A stretch of 64,000 bases of DNA from positions 248,001 through 312,000 of the forward strand of contig NZ_FNPX01000002.1 in NCBI RefSeq assembly GCF_900107415.1. The letters are read 5' to 3'. Shown piece after piece: positions 12,447-21,714 of the stretch. The notes beneath the pieces were generated by a model. The model worked only from the letters and a program-made list of their open reading frames with translations, did no database searches and had not been told where the DNA came from. The translations under genes and the position numbers were made by a program. This DNA comes from Jannaschia faecimaris. Its GTDB lineage: Bacteria > Pseudomonadota > Alphaproteobacteria > Rhodobacterales > Rhodobacteraceae. Numbering within the stretch: position 1 is the first letter of the stretch; the number at the start of each line of letters is the position of its first letter.

Positions 12447-12842
12447 ATGCCCCTGCCCTCTTTCCACATGATCGATGCGGCTCCGCAGCCCGTCGCGACT
12501 TTCTCTCATTGCACCGAGGTCGATGGCTGGGTCTTTCTGACCGGACAGATGCCGACCTGGCCAGGCGAGCCGGATCGCCCCCTGCCCGATGGCGTCGAGG
12601 CCCAGACACGGCGCGTCATGGACAACCTGAAACTGGTGCTGTCGGGGATGGATCTGGGGCTGGAGAACGTGGTGCAGGCGCGAGTCTACCTGACGGAGTT
12701 CGACCGCGATTATGCGGCGATGAATCAGGCCTATCAGGCATTCTTCGCCGAAGGAAAACTGCCTGCGCGCACGTGCATCGGCGTTACAGGTCTGGCCGTG
12801 GGTGCGCTGGTAGAGATCGACATGGTCGCGCGACGCCCCTGA
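12447..12842 (+). CDS. RidA family (YjgF/UK114) protein
   Basis: 131 residues. RidA proteins hydrolyse reactive enamine/imine intermediates of PLP enzymes to stable keto acids. The family features are FLTGQMPTWPG early, ARVYLTEFDRDYAAMN centrally and the C-terminal active-site Arg in LPARTCIGV, followed by VEIDMVA. The ATG at 12447 is chosen for fit to the family start. It lies 38 bases after an Lrp-type regulator, so it may be part of its regulon. Confidence 0.9.
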   Translation: MPLPSFHMIDAAPQPVATFSHCTEVDGWVFLTGQMPTWPGEPDRPLPDGVEAQTRRVMDNLKLVLSGMDLGLENVVQARVYLTEFDRDYAAMNQAYQAFFAEGKLPARTCIGVTGLAVGALVEIDMVARRP

Positions 12843-12909
12843 TACGTACCTCTGGACGCCGCGACCGAACGCCCCAATTAGACAATCGGGAAGCTTGGGA
12901 AGTGCATCG

Positions 12910-13842
12910 ATGAGTGACGACGCGGAAGCCCGCCAGAAAAAGGGCGAAGAGGCCAGCAACGAACGCAAATCGAAAGCGAGAACCGACGCCAAGGTTCGCG
13001 AACGGGAGGAACGGGAGCAGACGCTCACCACCACGGAAGAAGCGCTCACCAGCGAGGAGCGGAACGCCGTCAGCGAGCGCCTGAAACTCTCTGCACTCAG
13101 CGTTTATTCCGTTATCCTGCGCGAAGGCGAGGAGGAATTGCATCGGCCCAAGACCTCCCTGTGGTGGTCCGGCGTGGCGGCGGGCCTTGGCATATCGACT
13201 TCCGTTCTGATGGTGGGCGTGATCCGCGCGAACCTTGGTGAAGATCACCCCTATCTGATCCTGTTCCAGGCGTTGGGCTACACGTTCGGCTTCGTGCTGG
13301 TGATCCTGTGCCGCCTGCAACTGTTCACGGAAAACACGATTACCGTTGTCTTGCCGGTTCTGGCGAAGCCGACCGCGCACGGATTCTTCTGCATCGCCCG
13401 ACTTTGGAGTATCGTGTTCGCCGCCAACATGGTCGGAACCTTCGTGACCGCGGGATTGGCCGTACACGGCAATATCCTGACACCCGAAATCCTCCGGGGC
13501 ATCATCGGCATTTCCCACCATGTGGCGGAGCTTTCGGTTTCCGAGTCGTTGCTGCGGGGCATTCCTTCGGGGTTCTTCATCGCGGCGCTGGTGTGGATGC
13601 TGCCTTCGGCCAAGGGGTCGGAGTTGCTGCTGATCATCATGTTCACCTGGCTGATCGCCGCGGGCGAGTTCACGCATGTCGTCGCCGGATCAAACGAGAT
13701 TTTCACGTTGGTCTTCACGGGCGAGCTGGGGCTTCTGACCGCCTTCAGCCACCACATTCTGCCAATGCTCGTCGGCAACATCCTGGGCGGCACGGGCCTG
13801 TTTGCGATGCTGGCCTACGGACAGGTTCACGACGAGATGTGA
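12910..13842 (+). CDS. Formate/nitrite transporter (FNT) family protein with charged N-terminal tail
   Basis: 310 residues. The first 90 are very rich in Lys, Glu and Arg and contain no membrane helix, then about six membrane segments follow, beginning at WWSGVAAGLGISTSVLMVGVI and ending near the C-terminus. The pore-lining family features include NEIFTLVFTGELGL near residue 270. FNT channels pass small monovalent anions such as formate, nitrite or hydrosulfide; which one here is not clear. Its last codons overlap the convergent phosphoesterase gene by 16 bases. Confidence 0.82.
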   Translation: MSDDAEARQKKGEEASNERKSKARTDAKVREREEREQTLTTTEEALTSEERNAVSERLKLSALSVYSVILREGEEELHRPKTSLWWSGVAAGLGISTSVLMVGVIRANLGEDHPYLILFQALGYTFGFVLVILCRLQLFTENTITVVLPVLAKPTAHGFFCIARLWSIVFAANMVGTFVTAGLAVHGNILTPEILRGIIGISHHVAELSVSESLLRGIPSGFFIAALVWMLPSAKGSELLLIIMFTWLIAAGEFTHVVAGSNEIFTLVFTGELGLLTAFSHHILPMLVGNILGGTGLFAMLAYGQVHDEM

Positions 13843-14609
13843 GCACCGCGTCGGGGCATCCGCCCCGTCTCCAGCGCGTGCGCCCAATCCGGGCGTCCGC
13901 GGCGGCGGGCCAGAGCCGCCATACGTGACACGTCATAGGGCAGGCTGCGCCAATCGGCCCGCCACCCCTGATCCGACCGGGTCAGAAGCAGGTAGCGGGC
14001 ATCCGGTGTCCCCGCCTCCACCACGTGGAACACCGGCTCTTCGTCATCATAAGCGGGCAGGCCTACGCTGCCGGGATTCAGAACCCGCCGTCCATCCGGC
14101 AGCCGGGCCTCGCCCGGCAAATGCGTATGTCCACACAGCAGGATTCGTTCGGCCCGCGTACCGGCCAGCCGCGTTACCTCGGCCACGGGCCGGCCCGCAA
14201 CCTCTCCGGTTGGTTGAACGCTGTGCATCCAGTAGGTCAGGTCATCCTCCGGCGTCGCATGACAGGCGAAAATGTCATCGCCGACACCAATCGTGGCGGG
14301 CAACGCCTGCAACCAGTCGAGATCTGCAACACCAAGTTCCGAAAAGGCCGTGCGGTCCGACGGCCCCATATCGTCCGGGGCCTGCTCAGTCATCCAGCGG
14401 TCGTGATTGCCGCGCAGGCAAAGCATCTCCCGCGCGCGGATGAGGGCCATCGTCTCAGCGGTCGCAAGCGGCCCGCTGAAGTGATCGCCGAGGTTCAGGA
14501 TCAGATCGACGTTATGCGCATCCACATCAGCCAGAACCGCCGACAGGGCGTCGGCATTTCCGTGAATGTCTGCGATCACGGCGACGCGGTGCGGCGTGAG
14601 GTGTGTCAT
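13827..14609 (-). CDS. Metallophosphoesterase family protein
   Basis: 260 residues with the dinuclear metal signature in order: VIADIHGNADA near residue 10, NLGDHFSGP near residue 38, LRGNHDRW near residue 65, and LLCGHTHLPGEARL near residue 156. NPGSVGLPA after that is typical of the YfcE-like group. Such enzymes hydrolyse phosphodiesters or phosphomonoesters; the substrate is unknown. It lies 53 bases upstream of ppaC on the same strand in transcription order. Confidence 0.88.
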   Translation of the reverse strand: MTHLTPHRVAVIADIHGNADALSAVLADVDAHNVDLILNLGDHFSGPLATAETMALIRAREMLCLRGNHDRWMTEQAPDDMGPSDRTAFSELGVADLDWLQALPATIGVGDDIFACHATPEDDLTYWMHSVQPTGEVAGRPVAEVTRLAGTRAERILLCGHTHLPGEARLPDGRRVLNPGSVGLPAYDDEEPVFHVVEAGTPDARYLLLTRSDQGWRADWRSLPYDVSRMAALARRRGRPDWAHALETGRMPRRGAHISS

Positions 14610-14661
14610 GCCCCAGTTGACGACCCGGCAGGGCCGCCCGTCAAGGCGCGGCGTGCGCAGC

Positions 14662-15582
14662 CTACAGTTTGAGCGCCGGAATGATCTGCTTCTTGCGGCT
14701 CATGACGCCCGGCAGGACGACCGTATCGCCCGAAACGCTGACCCCGAAGCTCTTTTCTGCGACCGTCTTGGTCAGGTCGTTGGGGACCAATAGCGTCGCC
14801 TCCTCGGCCAGGATGTCGACCACGAAGAGCAGGACCTGCTCGACCCCGTCCTGCGTTGCGACGCCGGGCATGGCAGCCATCAGGGCGTCCTTGCGCGACA
14901 GCACCGCCTCCGGCGAGGTGGTCTCAAGGACCGAGACGCGGAATTTCGTGCCCTCAACCGCGTATTCCTTGGAATCCATCCGCAGCAGTTCAGCCTCCGA
15001 GAACGCCGAAACGTCGGATTTCGCGGCGAACATTTCAGCGGCATAAGAGGCGATGTCGATGCCCAGCTCACCCGCCAGACGCTCGGCAAGGGCGCGATCG
15101 TGATCGGTTGTGGTCGGGCTGCGGAATTCCAGTGTGTCCGACAGGATGCAGGTCAGCATCGCGCCCTTGATCGCAGCGGGGGCCGACGACAATGATTGAC
15201 CCATCAGGTCGGCCATGATCGTGGCGGTGCAGGCCAGCGGGCGGATCGTGATATCGATCGGGCCCGCGGTTTCGAGGCCACCCACCAGCTTGTGGTGATC
15301 GATGATCGCGCGAACATCGGCAGCGTTGATACCGGCGGGCAGCTCGGCCGGGTTGTTGGTGTCGACGATGACACAGGGCTGGCCGGCGTCGACATCCGCG
15401 ATGATCTGCGGCTTGGGCAGGTCCCACTTCTGCAGCATCCACAACGCCTCGGTGTTCGGCTCACCCAAAAGGGCGGGCACGGCGGCGACCCCGGCGACCT
15501 CGTTCAGGTACCATGCCCAGGCGATCGGGCTGCCGGTGGAGTCGGTGTCTGGTGACTTGTGGCCGAAAACGAGGGTGGTCAT
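14662..15582 (-). CDS. ppaC: Manganese-dependent inorganic pyrophosphatase (family II)
   Basis: Hydrolyses pyrophosphate, driving biosynthetic reactions. The 306-residue DHH-superfamily protein has the HKSPDTDSTGS motif near residue 8, NNPAELP, the DHH motif IDHHKLVGG near residue 92, and the C-terminal RKKQIIPAL substrate-binding motif. It belongs to the Mn/Co-type family found in Firmicutes and some proteobacteria. Start is the ATG at 15582, three codons after an alternative start. Confidence 0.93.
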   Translation of the reverse strand: MTTLVFGHKSPDTDSTGSPIAWAWYLNEVAGVAAVPALLGEPNTEALWMLQKWDLPKPQIIADVDAGQPCVIVDTNNPAELPAGINAADVRAIIDHHKLVGGLETAGPIDITIRPLACTATIMADLMGQSLSSAPAAIKGAMLTCILSDTLEFRSPTTTDHDRALAERLAGELGIDIASYAAEMFAAKSDVSAFSEAELLRMDSKEYAVEGTKFRVSVLETTSPEAVLSRKDALMAAMPGVATQDGVEQVLLFVVDILAEEATLLVPNDLTKTVAEKSFGVSVSGDTVVLPGVMSRKKQIIPALKL

Positions 15583-15670
15583 TGCGTGCATCCGTGCTGA
15601 GAATGGGTCGCGGCGGCTTTAGCGCGCGTTCGCCCTTTTGTCACGGGGCGGCAGGGAAACAGGCGGCACC

Positions 15671-16333
15671 ATGCGAGAAACAGACCTTTACGCACCGATC
15701 AAGGCCTTCCTTGAAGCCCAAGGCTACGCCGTGAAGGGCGAAATCGGCCCGGCCGACGTTGTGGCCGTGCGAAACGACGAGCCGCCGGTGATCGTGGAAT
15801 TGAAGACGGGGTTTTCGCTGGCGCTGGTGCATCAGGGTATCGACCGACAAGCGGTCACGCCGCACGTCTACGTTGCCGTGCCCGACGTGGCGGGCAAGCG
15901 GGGTTGGTCGGCCCTGAAGGCCAACCTCAAACTGGCGCGACGGCTGGGGCTGGGCGTGCTGACGGTGCGGGGATCCGACGGGTTGGTGACGGTGCATTGC
16001 GACCCCGGCCCGTTCCAGCCGCGTCTGCAGAAAAAGCCGCGGGAACGTCTGCTGCGCGAATTCGCCAGCCGTCGCGGTGACCCGACGCAGGGCGGCGCGA
16101 CGCGGATCGGGCTGGTGACCGCCTACCGGCAGGATGCGCTGGCGGTTGCGGAGCACCTGGCTCAGGCAGGCCCTTGCAAGGGCAGCGCGGTCAAGGCCGC
16201 GACAGGGGTGGCGCGGGCGACCACGATCATGCGCGACAACCATTACGGCTGGTTCGCGAAAGTCGAAAAGGGTGTCTATGCCCTCAGCGAAACTGGCCGC
16301 GAGGCCTGCGAAACGTGCGTCAGTCCGGAGTGA
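15671..16333 (+). CDS. DUF2161 domain protein (predicted phosphodiesterase-like)
   Basis: 220 residues starting ETDLYAPIKAFLEAQGY after the ATG at 15671, the typical start of DUF2161 proteins. A nuclease-like core is visible: GEIGPADVVAVR then PPVIVELKTGFSLAL, with Asp and Glu-Lys spaced as in PD-(D/E)XK enzymes. The C-terminal third contains a helix-turn-helix-like stretch ending KGVYALSETGREAC. The family is uncharacterised. It ends in a 14-base tail-to-tail overlap with the CDF gene. Confidence 0.7.
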   Translation: MRETDLYAPIKAFLEAQGYAVKGEIGPADVVAVRNDEPPVIVELKTGFSLALVHQGIDRQAVTPHVYVAVPDVAGKRGWSALKANLKLARRLGLGVLTVRGSDGLVTVHCDPGPFQPRLQKKPRERLLREFASRRGDPTQGGATRIGLVTAYRQDALAVAEHLAQAGPCKGSAVKAATGVARATTIMRDNHYGWFAKVEKGVYALSETGREACETCVSPE

Positions 16334-17198
16334 TGACGCCGGTTTCCTTGGCCTTGTGCTCCGGCTCGACGTGGATGGCGATACTGGCACCTTTGACATC
16401 CGCTTTCAGGGCAGCCTCGATCCGGTCGCAAATCTCATGAGCTTCGAAAACGGTCGTCTCGCTTGGCACCACCAAATGAAAATCGATGAAGGTGGCGCGA
16501 CCCGCGTGGCGGGTTTTCAGGTCATGCGCCTCGACCGCGCCGGTGGCTTCGGTCGTGATGATCGCCTCGATCCGGGCAAGAGTCTCGTCCGGCAGCGCCT
16601 CGTCCATCAGGCCGCTTAGCGAGTCCTTGATGACCTTGGTGCCCGACCAAAGAATGTTGAGCGCCACGAGAATCGCCATGATCGGATCAAGGATCCACCA
16701 GCCCGTCGCCACCGCAAGAACCACCCCCACTGCCACCCCGCTGGAGGTCAGCACATCGGCCACCAGGTGACGTCCATCGGCCAACAGCGCGGGCGAGGCG
16801 TGCCGCCGTCCACCCCTTATCAGGAGGAAAGCCCAGGCCGCGTTGATCACCGTCGCCAGCATGTTGACCGCCAGCCCCTCGACCGGCGCATCCAATGGCA
16901 CGGGCATCCGCAGTCCGTCCCAAGCCTCCCGCAGGATCAACAGGGCGGCAACTACGATCATCACGCCCTCGAAAACCGCGCTGAAAAACTCCGCCTTGTG
17001 ATGACCATAGGGATGATTGGCATCGGCGGGCATGGCAGCCACGCGGATCGCGATCAGTGCAGCCAGCGCTGTGGCGACGTTCACCGTGCTCTCCAAGGCA
17101 TCGGACAGCAACGCCACCGACCCCGTCAGCCAATAGGCCAGCCCCTTGAGGGCCAGGACGGCAACGCCGATGAACAGGCTGCCGATTGCGAGTTTCAT
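16320..17198 (-). CDS. Cation diffusion facilitator (CDF) metal exporter
   Basis: 292 residues with about six membrane helices followed by a cytoplasmic ferredoxin-like domain. Metal-site motifs are in SDALESTVN (helix II) and HPYGHHKAEFFSA. The family exports divalent metals such as zinc, iron or manganese; the metal cannot be read from the sequence. The ATG at 17198 is chosen since the upstream region has no conserved residues. It has a short intergenic space and faces DUF2161 tail to tail. Confidence 0.88.
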   Translation of the reverse strand: MKLAIGSLFIGVAVLALKGLAYWLTGSVALLSDALESTVNVATALAALIAIRVAAMPADANHPYGHHKAEFFSAVFEGVMIVVAALLILREAWDGLRMPVPLDAPVEGLAVNMLATVINAAWAFLLIRGGRRHASPALLADGRHLVADVLTSSGVAVGVVLAVATGWWILDPIMAILVALNILWSGTKVIKDSLSGLMDEALPDETLARIEAIITTEATGAVEAHDLKTRHAGRATFIDFHLVVPSETTVFEAHEICDRIEAALKADVKGASIAIHVEPEHKAKETGVITPD

Positions 17199-17360
17199 GA
17201 CGGTCGCCACTGTCCGCCCCCCCGGTCGGTTGTCCACGGCTGATAGGCACGCATGCCGCGCCGCGCAATACGCAGGGTCCGGGCGTTTGGACCGGATCGT
17301 GTGGCAACGATATTCGGAACTCACCTAGACAGGCGCAGCGGGTCGGCGCAGGAAGGGGCC

Positions 17361-18209
17361 ATGAAACTAGCCGCACTGACCCTTCTCGCCCTGTGCTTTC
17401 TAGCCGCAAATTCCTTGCTGACGCGGGCGGGGGTGCTGGATGGAACCGACCCGCTGGCCTTTGCCGCGATCCGCGTGGCGGCTGGGGCGGGGGTGCTGGC
17501 CCTGCTGGCCGCCCGACGCGGGATCACGCTGAGGGGCGGGCGACGCTGGGGCGCGGCGCTGGCACTGGTGATCTACCTGCTGGGGTTCTCGCTGGCTTAC
17601 CGGACGCTGGACGCGGGTCTGGGTGCACTGATCCTGTTTGCAACCGTACAACTGGGGATGTTCTCGCTGTCGCTGATCCGCGGCGAACGATCCGGCCCGG
17701 TGCGCGTCGCTGGCATGGGGCTGGCCCTCGCGGGCCTCGTGTGGCTTTTGCTGCCGGGCGGAGGCGTACAGGCCGATCCGCTGGACGCCGGGCTGATGAT
17801 CCTCGCCGGGCTTGGCTGGGCCGCCTATTCCTTCGCCGGAAAGTATGAGCCCAAACCACTGGCCGGAACGGCGGGCAACTTCCTGATCGGAACGGCGATG
17901 TTCGCGGCGGCCTTCCCGATCTGGTGGGGGGCTGCGATCACGCCGTTCGGCATCTTGATGGCGTCTCTCTCCGGGGCGATCGCCTCGGGGATCGGTTATG
18001 CGATGCTGTTCCGCGTCCTGCCGCGAATGGGGGTCGCCACGGCGGGGGTCGCACAGTTGGGCGTGCCGGTCATCGCGATGGTCGCGGGCGCGGTCCTGCT
18101 TGGCGAAGTGCCGGGCGCGCGGGCGATCGCGGCGGGCGCGCTGGTGCTTGCCGGCATCGCGCTGGCGACGGTGAAGCCCTACTCCAAGATCAATTCGAGC
18201 GGATCGTAG
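17361..18209 (+). CDS. EamA/DMT superfamily transporter
   Basis: 282 residues with about ten membrane segments arranged as two EamA repeats: one begins at the N-terminus (LAALTLLALCFLAANS), the second near residue 140 (LAGLGWAAYSFAGKYEP). The ATG at 17361 has GGAAGGGG upstream. Substrates of drug/metabolite transporters are usually unknown. Its last 31 bases overlap the convergent NUDIX gene. Confidence 0.85.
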   Translation: MKLAALTLLALCFLAANSLLTRAGVLDGTDPLAFAAIRVAAGAGVLALLAARRGITLRGGRRWGAALALVIYLLGFSLAYRTLDAGLGALILFATVQLGMFSLSLIRGERSGPVRVAGMGLALAGLVWLLLPGGGVQADPLDAGLMILAGLGWAAYSFAGKYEPKPLAGTAGNFLIGTAMFAAAFPIWWGAAITPFGILMASLSGAIASGIGYAMLFRVLPRMGVATAGVAQLGVPVIAMVAGAVLLGEVPGARAIAAGALVLAGIALATVKPYSKINSSGS

Positions 18210-18643
18210 CCCGGTACATCCGCGTCCGACCAGGCCACGCTTTCCAACGCACGGGGGCGGACGGTGATTTCCGCCATCTCTGCGCGTGTCACCCAGCGAC
18301 GGGATGTCACGATCCCCTCCGGATCCCTCCATGCCGCGTCCAGATGCGCGCCGTCGAGCAGGGTGCAGCGGAAGAAAACCTCCACCTGGTGCCACTGCCG
18401 CCGTGGCGAGTGAAATTCGTTGATCAGGCAGGGCGCGCCCACGGCCACCCGCAGGCCTGTCTCCTCGTGCACTTCGCGGGCCAGATTGTCCGGCAGGCTG
18501 CTATGCGCCTCGGCCCCGCCACCGGGCGCGCACCACAGATCGCTGCCCTTCGAGGCGGGCCATGCGTTGACCAACAGCAGGCGATCCTCGTGCAAAAGCA
18601 CGGCGCGGGCTGCCAAGCGTATGGAACGGGACGTCAATGTCAT
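18179..18643 (-). CDS. NUDIX hydrolase
   Basis: 154 residues. The NUDIX box is complete, from GGGAEAHSSLPDNLAREV near residue 47 to HEETGL, providing the Glu residues that bind metal. Substrate specificity of this branch cannot be told; family members hydrolyse nucleoside diphosphates linked to other groups. Ends within the EamA gene on the other strand. Confidence 0.88.
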   Translation of the reverse strand: MTLTSRSIRLAARAVLLHEDRLLLVNAWPASKGSDLWCAPGGGAEAHSSLPDNLAREVHEETGLRVAVGAPCLINEFHSPRRQWHQVEVFFRCTLLDGAHLDAAWRDPEGIVTSRRWVTRAEMAEITVRPRALESVAWSDADVPGYDPLELILE

Positions 18644-18688
18644 CCGATATGCCTAGCGCGGCGCGGCCCCGCGCACTAGGTCAGACGA

Positions 18689-19423
18689 ATGATCCGCACA
18701 CTTCTCCTCTTAATCATTCTGGCGCTACCCGCCCGGGCCGAAACCCCTGACCCCGACTGCGTTGTGCTGCTGCACGGGCTGGTACGGTCCGATTCGTCCT
18801 TGCTGATCATGGAGGAGGCTTTGCTGGCGCAAGGCTACCGCGTCGCCAACAGCGATTACGACAGCACGGCCGATACCGTGGAGGGGCTGACGGCCACCGC
18901 CCTACCCCCGGTAATCGCGCAGTGCGCCGATGCGCCGAATATCCATTTCGTCACGCATTCCTTGGGTGGCATCCTGTTGCGGCAGTGGATGGCGCACAAC
19001 ACGGTCCCAAATCTGGGACGGACGGTAATGCTCGCTCCGCCGAACCAAGGGTCCGAGATCGTCGATACGCTGGGCGAGATCGCCGCCTTTGAGTGGATCA
19101 ATGGCCCCGCCGGAAACGAACTCGGCACCAAGGGCCTACCGCCGAAACTCGGCCCGGTCTGGCCCGGCGTTGGCATCATCGCGGGCACGCGCAGCCTGAA
19201 CCCTGTCTGGTCAACCGTCCTGCCGGGGCCGGACGACGGCAAGGTTTCGGTCGAATCGACCCGCGTGGAGGGCATGGATGATCACATCGCGATGGGCGTG
19301 ACGCACACTTTCATGATGAACCAGCCGCTGGTCATCGCGCAGGTACTGACCTTCCTTCGCACCGGGCGCTTCGACCACGACCAGACCCTGACGGAAGCGG
19401 TCGAGACCCTGACGAGTGACTAA
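18689..19423 (+). CDS. Exported alpha/beta-hydrolase, lipase-like
   Basis: 244 residues with a signal peptide ([18 protein letters not shown]). The oxyanion-hole motif [10 protein letters not shown] follows near residue 28 and the nucleophile elbow is THSLGG near residue 90, matching G-x-S-x-G lipases in position. A late DGKVSVES and MGVTHTFMM block may supply the acid and His of the triad. It probably hydrolyses an ester in the periplasm. It faces the sulfotransferase gene with only 11 bases between stops. Confidence 0.8.
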   Translation: MIRTLLLLIILALPARAETPDPDCVVLLHGLVRSDSSLLIMEEALLAQGYRVANSDYDSTADTVEGLTATALPPVIAQCADAPNIHFVTHSLGGILLRQWMAHNTVPNLGRTVMLAPPNQGSEIVDTLGEIAAFEWINGPAGNELGTKGLPPKLGPVWPGVGIIAGTRSLNPVWSTVLPGPDDGKVSVESTRVEGMDDHIAMGVTHTFMMNQPLVIAQVLTFLRTGRFDHDQTLTEAVETLTSD

Positions 19424-19434
19424 CACGCCGTGCT

Positions 19435-21573
19435 TCAATCGGGCAGAAGCCCCTTCCGAGACAACGCCGCGATCAGCGGCGCAATTTCATCTGCGCTCTT
19501 CTCCCATCCCCCCTTCGAGGAACGATAGATCGGCTGTCGTACCTGCGCGAAGCTGAGCGTCTTCACTACCCCCGCGTGTTCATGGAACGAAAGGACGCGC
19601 GGGTCCCAGTCGAGGCCCGCAAAATCCAGCACGGCACGTGATTGCCCCTCCGGATCGTTCAGCAAATCCTCGTAGGCGATACGGTGCACAGTGCCCGGCA
19701 GCTCCGCCTCCCAGAAGGCGAGCGCGTCCCGGAACAACTCGATCTGGTCCGCGATCCCTTCTTGCGAAGCCGCATAGCGATGCGATCCTTCGCGAAACGC
19801 GTTGCGCCAGATCGAGAGGCCGACATCGCGCGGATCACGAGTCACGACGACAATGTGAGCCTGCGGCAGGACCGCGCGCGCCAATCCGATATCGAGAAAG
19901 GTGAAAATCGACTTGTCGGTGATGCGCCGACCCGCTGCGTCCCGACCGACCGCCTGCTCGGCACCAGCGGCATAGGTCGCACCGGCTGCGCTCAGGTCAT
20001 CCGAGCCCAGTTCGTCGCCATTCTGAACGCGTGCAGTCAGGTTGGCGAGGCTGCCTTGGAGGACCCCCATTTCCCCGCCGGCGATCACGTCGGGATGCGC
20101 GGCAAGGATCGTCTCGACCAGCGTGGTGCCGGATCGAGGCAAGCCAGTGACGAAGATCGGGGCGGCGGATTGCGCACTTTCAGCCCCTTGTGCCTGCGCC
20201 GCGCGCACTGCGGGCCATGTCGCGTCGGTCGTCCGCTCCAGAAGGCTGCGCAATTGCTGCCGGTCGTAAGGGTAGCTGCGCAGCATGGACGCGTTGGCTT
20301 CGGCCAGGTGTCGGGCCGCCGCATCTGGATCGTACCCGACCAGCGCCCGCGCAAGCGCGTAGTCCAGCATCCGGCGCCCCGTCGCGGAAAGGCCAGGCCG
20401 TTTCAGGGTCTGCCGCATCAGAGCGATCGCCGGGTCATCGGCGGCCAGCCTTGTGCCGTAGGCCAGTGCGCGCGCGGCCACGCCATCGGCAGGGTCGGCG
20501 GCGAGGCTTGCCCGAAGGTCAGCCTCTGCCCCGTCGGCATCGCCCATCGTCTGCCGCGACTGCCCCCGAATAGACAGCGCGCCCGCATCCCCCGGAGATT
20601 TCGCAAGAACCCGGTCCAGCGTTTCAAGGGCCCCCGCATCATCCCCGGTATCGCGCAAAACGCGAGCCAGCAGGATCAGCTGATCCGCGGCCTTGTTCGA
20701 CCGGGCGCGGGCAAACCTGACCGCGTCCGCGTCGCGCCCCAGTACCAGCGCCGCCTCGGCGGCCAGCGCAAGTACGGCATCGTCGGTCGGGTATCGGGCC
20801 AAAAGGGCGTCAGCGACGGACATGGCGCGGGCCGCGAGATCGGCCTGAAGGGCAATCCGCCCATAGATCAGCTGCGCAGCCTTCGACAATGGTGCGACCT
20901 GCGCGGCCCGTCGCGCCTCCACCAGGGCGGCGGCAAGCTCACCCTGTGCGGATAATGCGCGCGTCAGCCCCAGACGCAGGTCCACCGCGTAGGGCTCAAG
21001 TTTCAATCCCTGGCGGAAGGCCTCGACCGACTGAGCCAGACGTCCCGCGTCGTATTGCGCCTGCGCCAGCAAACCCCAGACAACGGCCCCCGGCCGTACC
21101 TTGAGAAGCGGAATCGCCCGCGCCTCGACCGACGCGATCGCGCGCCCGGCACTTGCCTTGGCGATGGCCGCCAGGTCCGCCTTTGTCGCCGCGCCAGCAC
21201 CCATCGCCCTTGCCCCCTGCCCGGTGCCCGCTGCCTGCACCATGCCGACAAGGGCTTGGGGCAATCCGGCCTTGCGGGCCCGCGCGGTAACCTTGCCCCC
21301 CTTGCCCTGCGTGGCTTCGAAGAGGGCGTACTCCAGCCAGACCACGGGTTCCTTCGGGGCCAGCGCCAGGCACCGATCGAACGCGGTGCGCGCGGGGTCC
21401 GCCGCGCCCAAGGCCGCTTCCGCCTTGGCAAGCTGAAGCCAGGCTTCAGCGGCTTGAGGGTGCGTTTTGACCAATGACCTCAGAAGGGTACAAGCCTCCG
21501 CCGCCCGCTCCGCCTCCAGAGCGGTGCGGGCGGCGGTCAGCATCTCGGCGGGGGCGGGAACGTCTTGGGTCAT
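19435..21573 (-). CDS. TPR-repeat sulfotransferase
   Basis: 712 residues. Residues about 1-450 are tetratricopeptide-like repeats, for example CTLLRSLVKTHPQAAEAWLQ near the N-terminus and GALSIRGQSRQTMGDADGA near 340. Residues about 470-700 form a sulfotransferase domain with the PAPS 5'-phosphosulfate loop VTGLPRSGTTLVE and a second PAPS motif VVTRDPRDVGLSI near residue 575. The family transfers sulfate from PAPS to carbohydrate or protein acceptors, often in cell-surface polymers. The acceptor is unknown. PAPS could come from sat/cysC at 8265. Confidence 0.85.
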   Translation of the reverse strand: MTQDVPAPAEMLTAARTALEAERAAEACTLLRSLVKTHPQAAEAWLQLAKAEAALGAADPARTAFDRCLALAPKEPVVWLEYALFEATQGKGGKVTARARKAGLPQALVGMVQAAGTGQGARAMGAGAATKADLAAIAKASAGRAIASVEARAIPLLKVRPGAVVWGLLAQAQYDAGRLAQSVEAFRQGLKLEPYAVDLRLGLTRALSAQGELAAALVEARRAAQVAPLSKAAQLIYGRIALQADLAARAMSVADALLARYPTDDAVLALAAEAALVLGRDADAVRFARARSNKAADQLILLARVLRDTGDDAGALETLDRVLAKSPGDAGALSIRGQSRQTMGDADGAEADLRASLAADPADGVAARALAYGTRLAADDPAIALMRQTLKRPGLSATGRRMLDYALARALVGYDPDAAARHLAEANASMLRSYPYDRQQLRSLLERTTDATWPAVRAAQAQGAESAQSAAPIFVTGLPRSGTTLVETILAAHPDVIAGGEMGVLQGSLANLTARVQNGDELGSDDLSAAGATYAAGAEQAVGRDAAGRRITDKSIFTFLDIGLARAVLPQAHIVVVTRDPRDVGLSIWRNAFREGSHRYAASQEGIADQIELFRDALAFWEAELPGTVHRIAYEDLLNDPEGQSRAVLDFAGLDWDPRVLSFHEHAGVVKTLSFAQVRQPIYRSSKGGWEKSADEIAPLIAALSRKGLLPD

Positions 21574-21714
21574 TCGCTTCGCGTATCATGGTCGGAACGG
21601 CACCGAAACGGGCATACGAAACCGATTGTTTCCGAAAGAGGCGTAGATAAAGCGGCCAAGTATGGGTTAATGAAGCCAAGCGGTGGGGGCCGCATTTGCC
21701 AGGACAGCCTTGTC

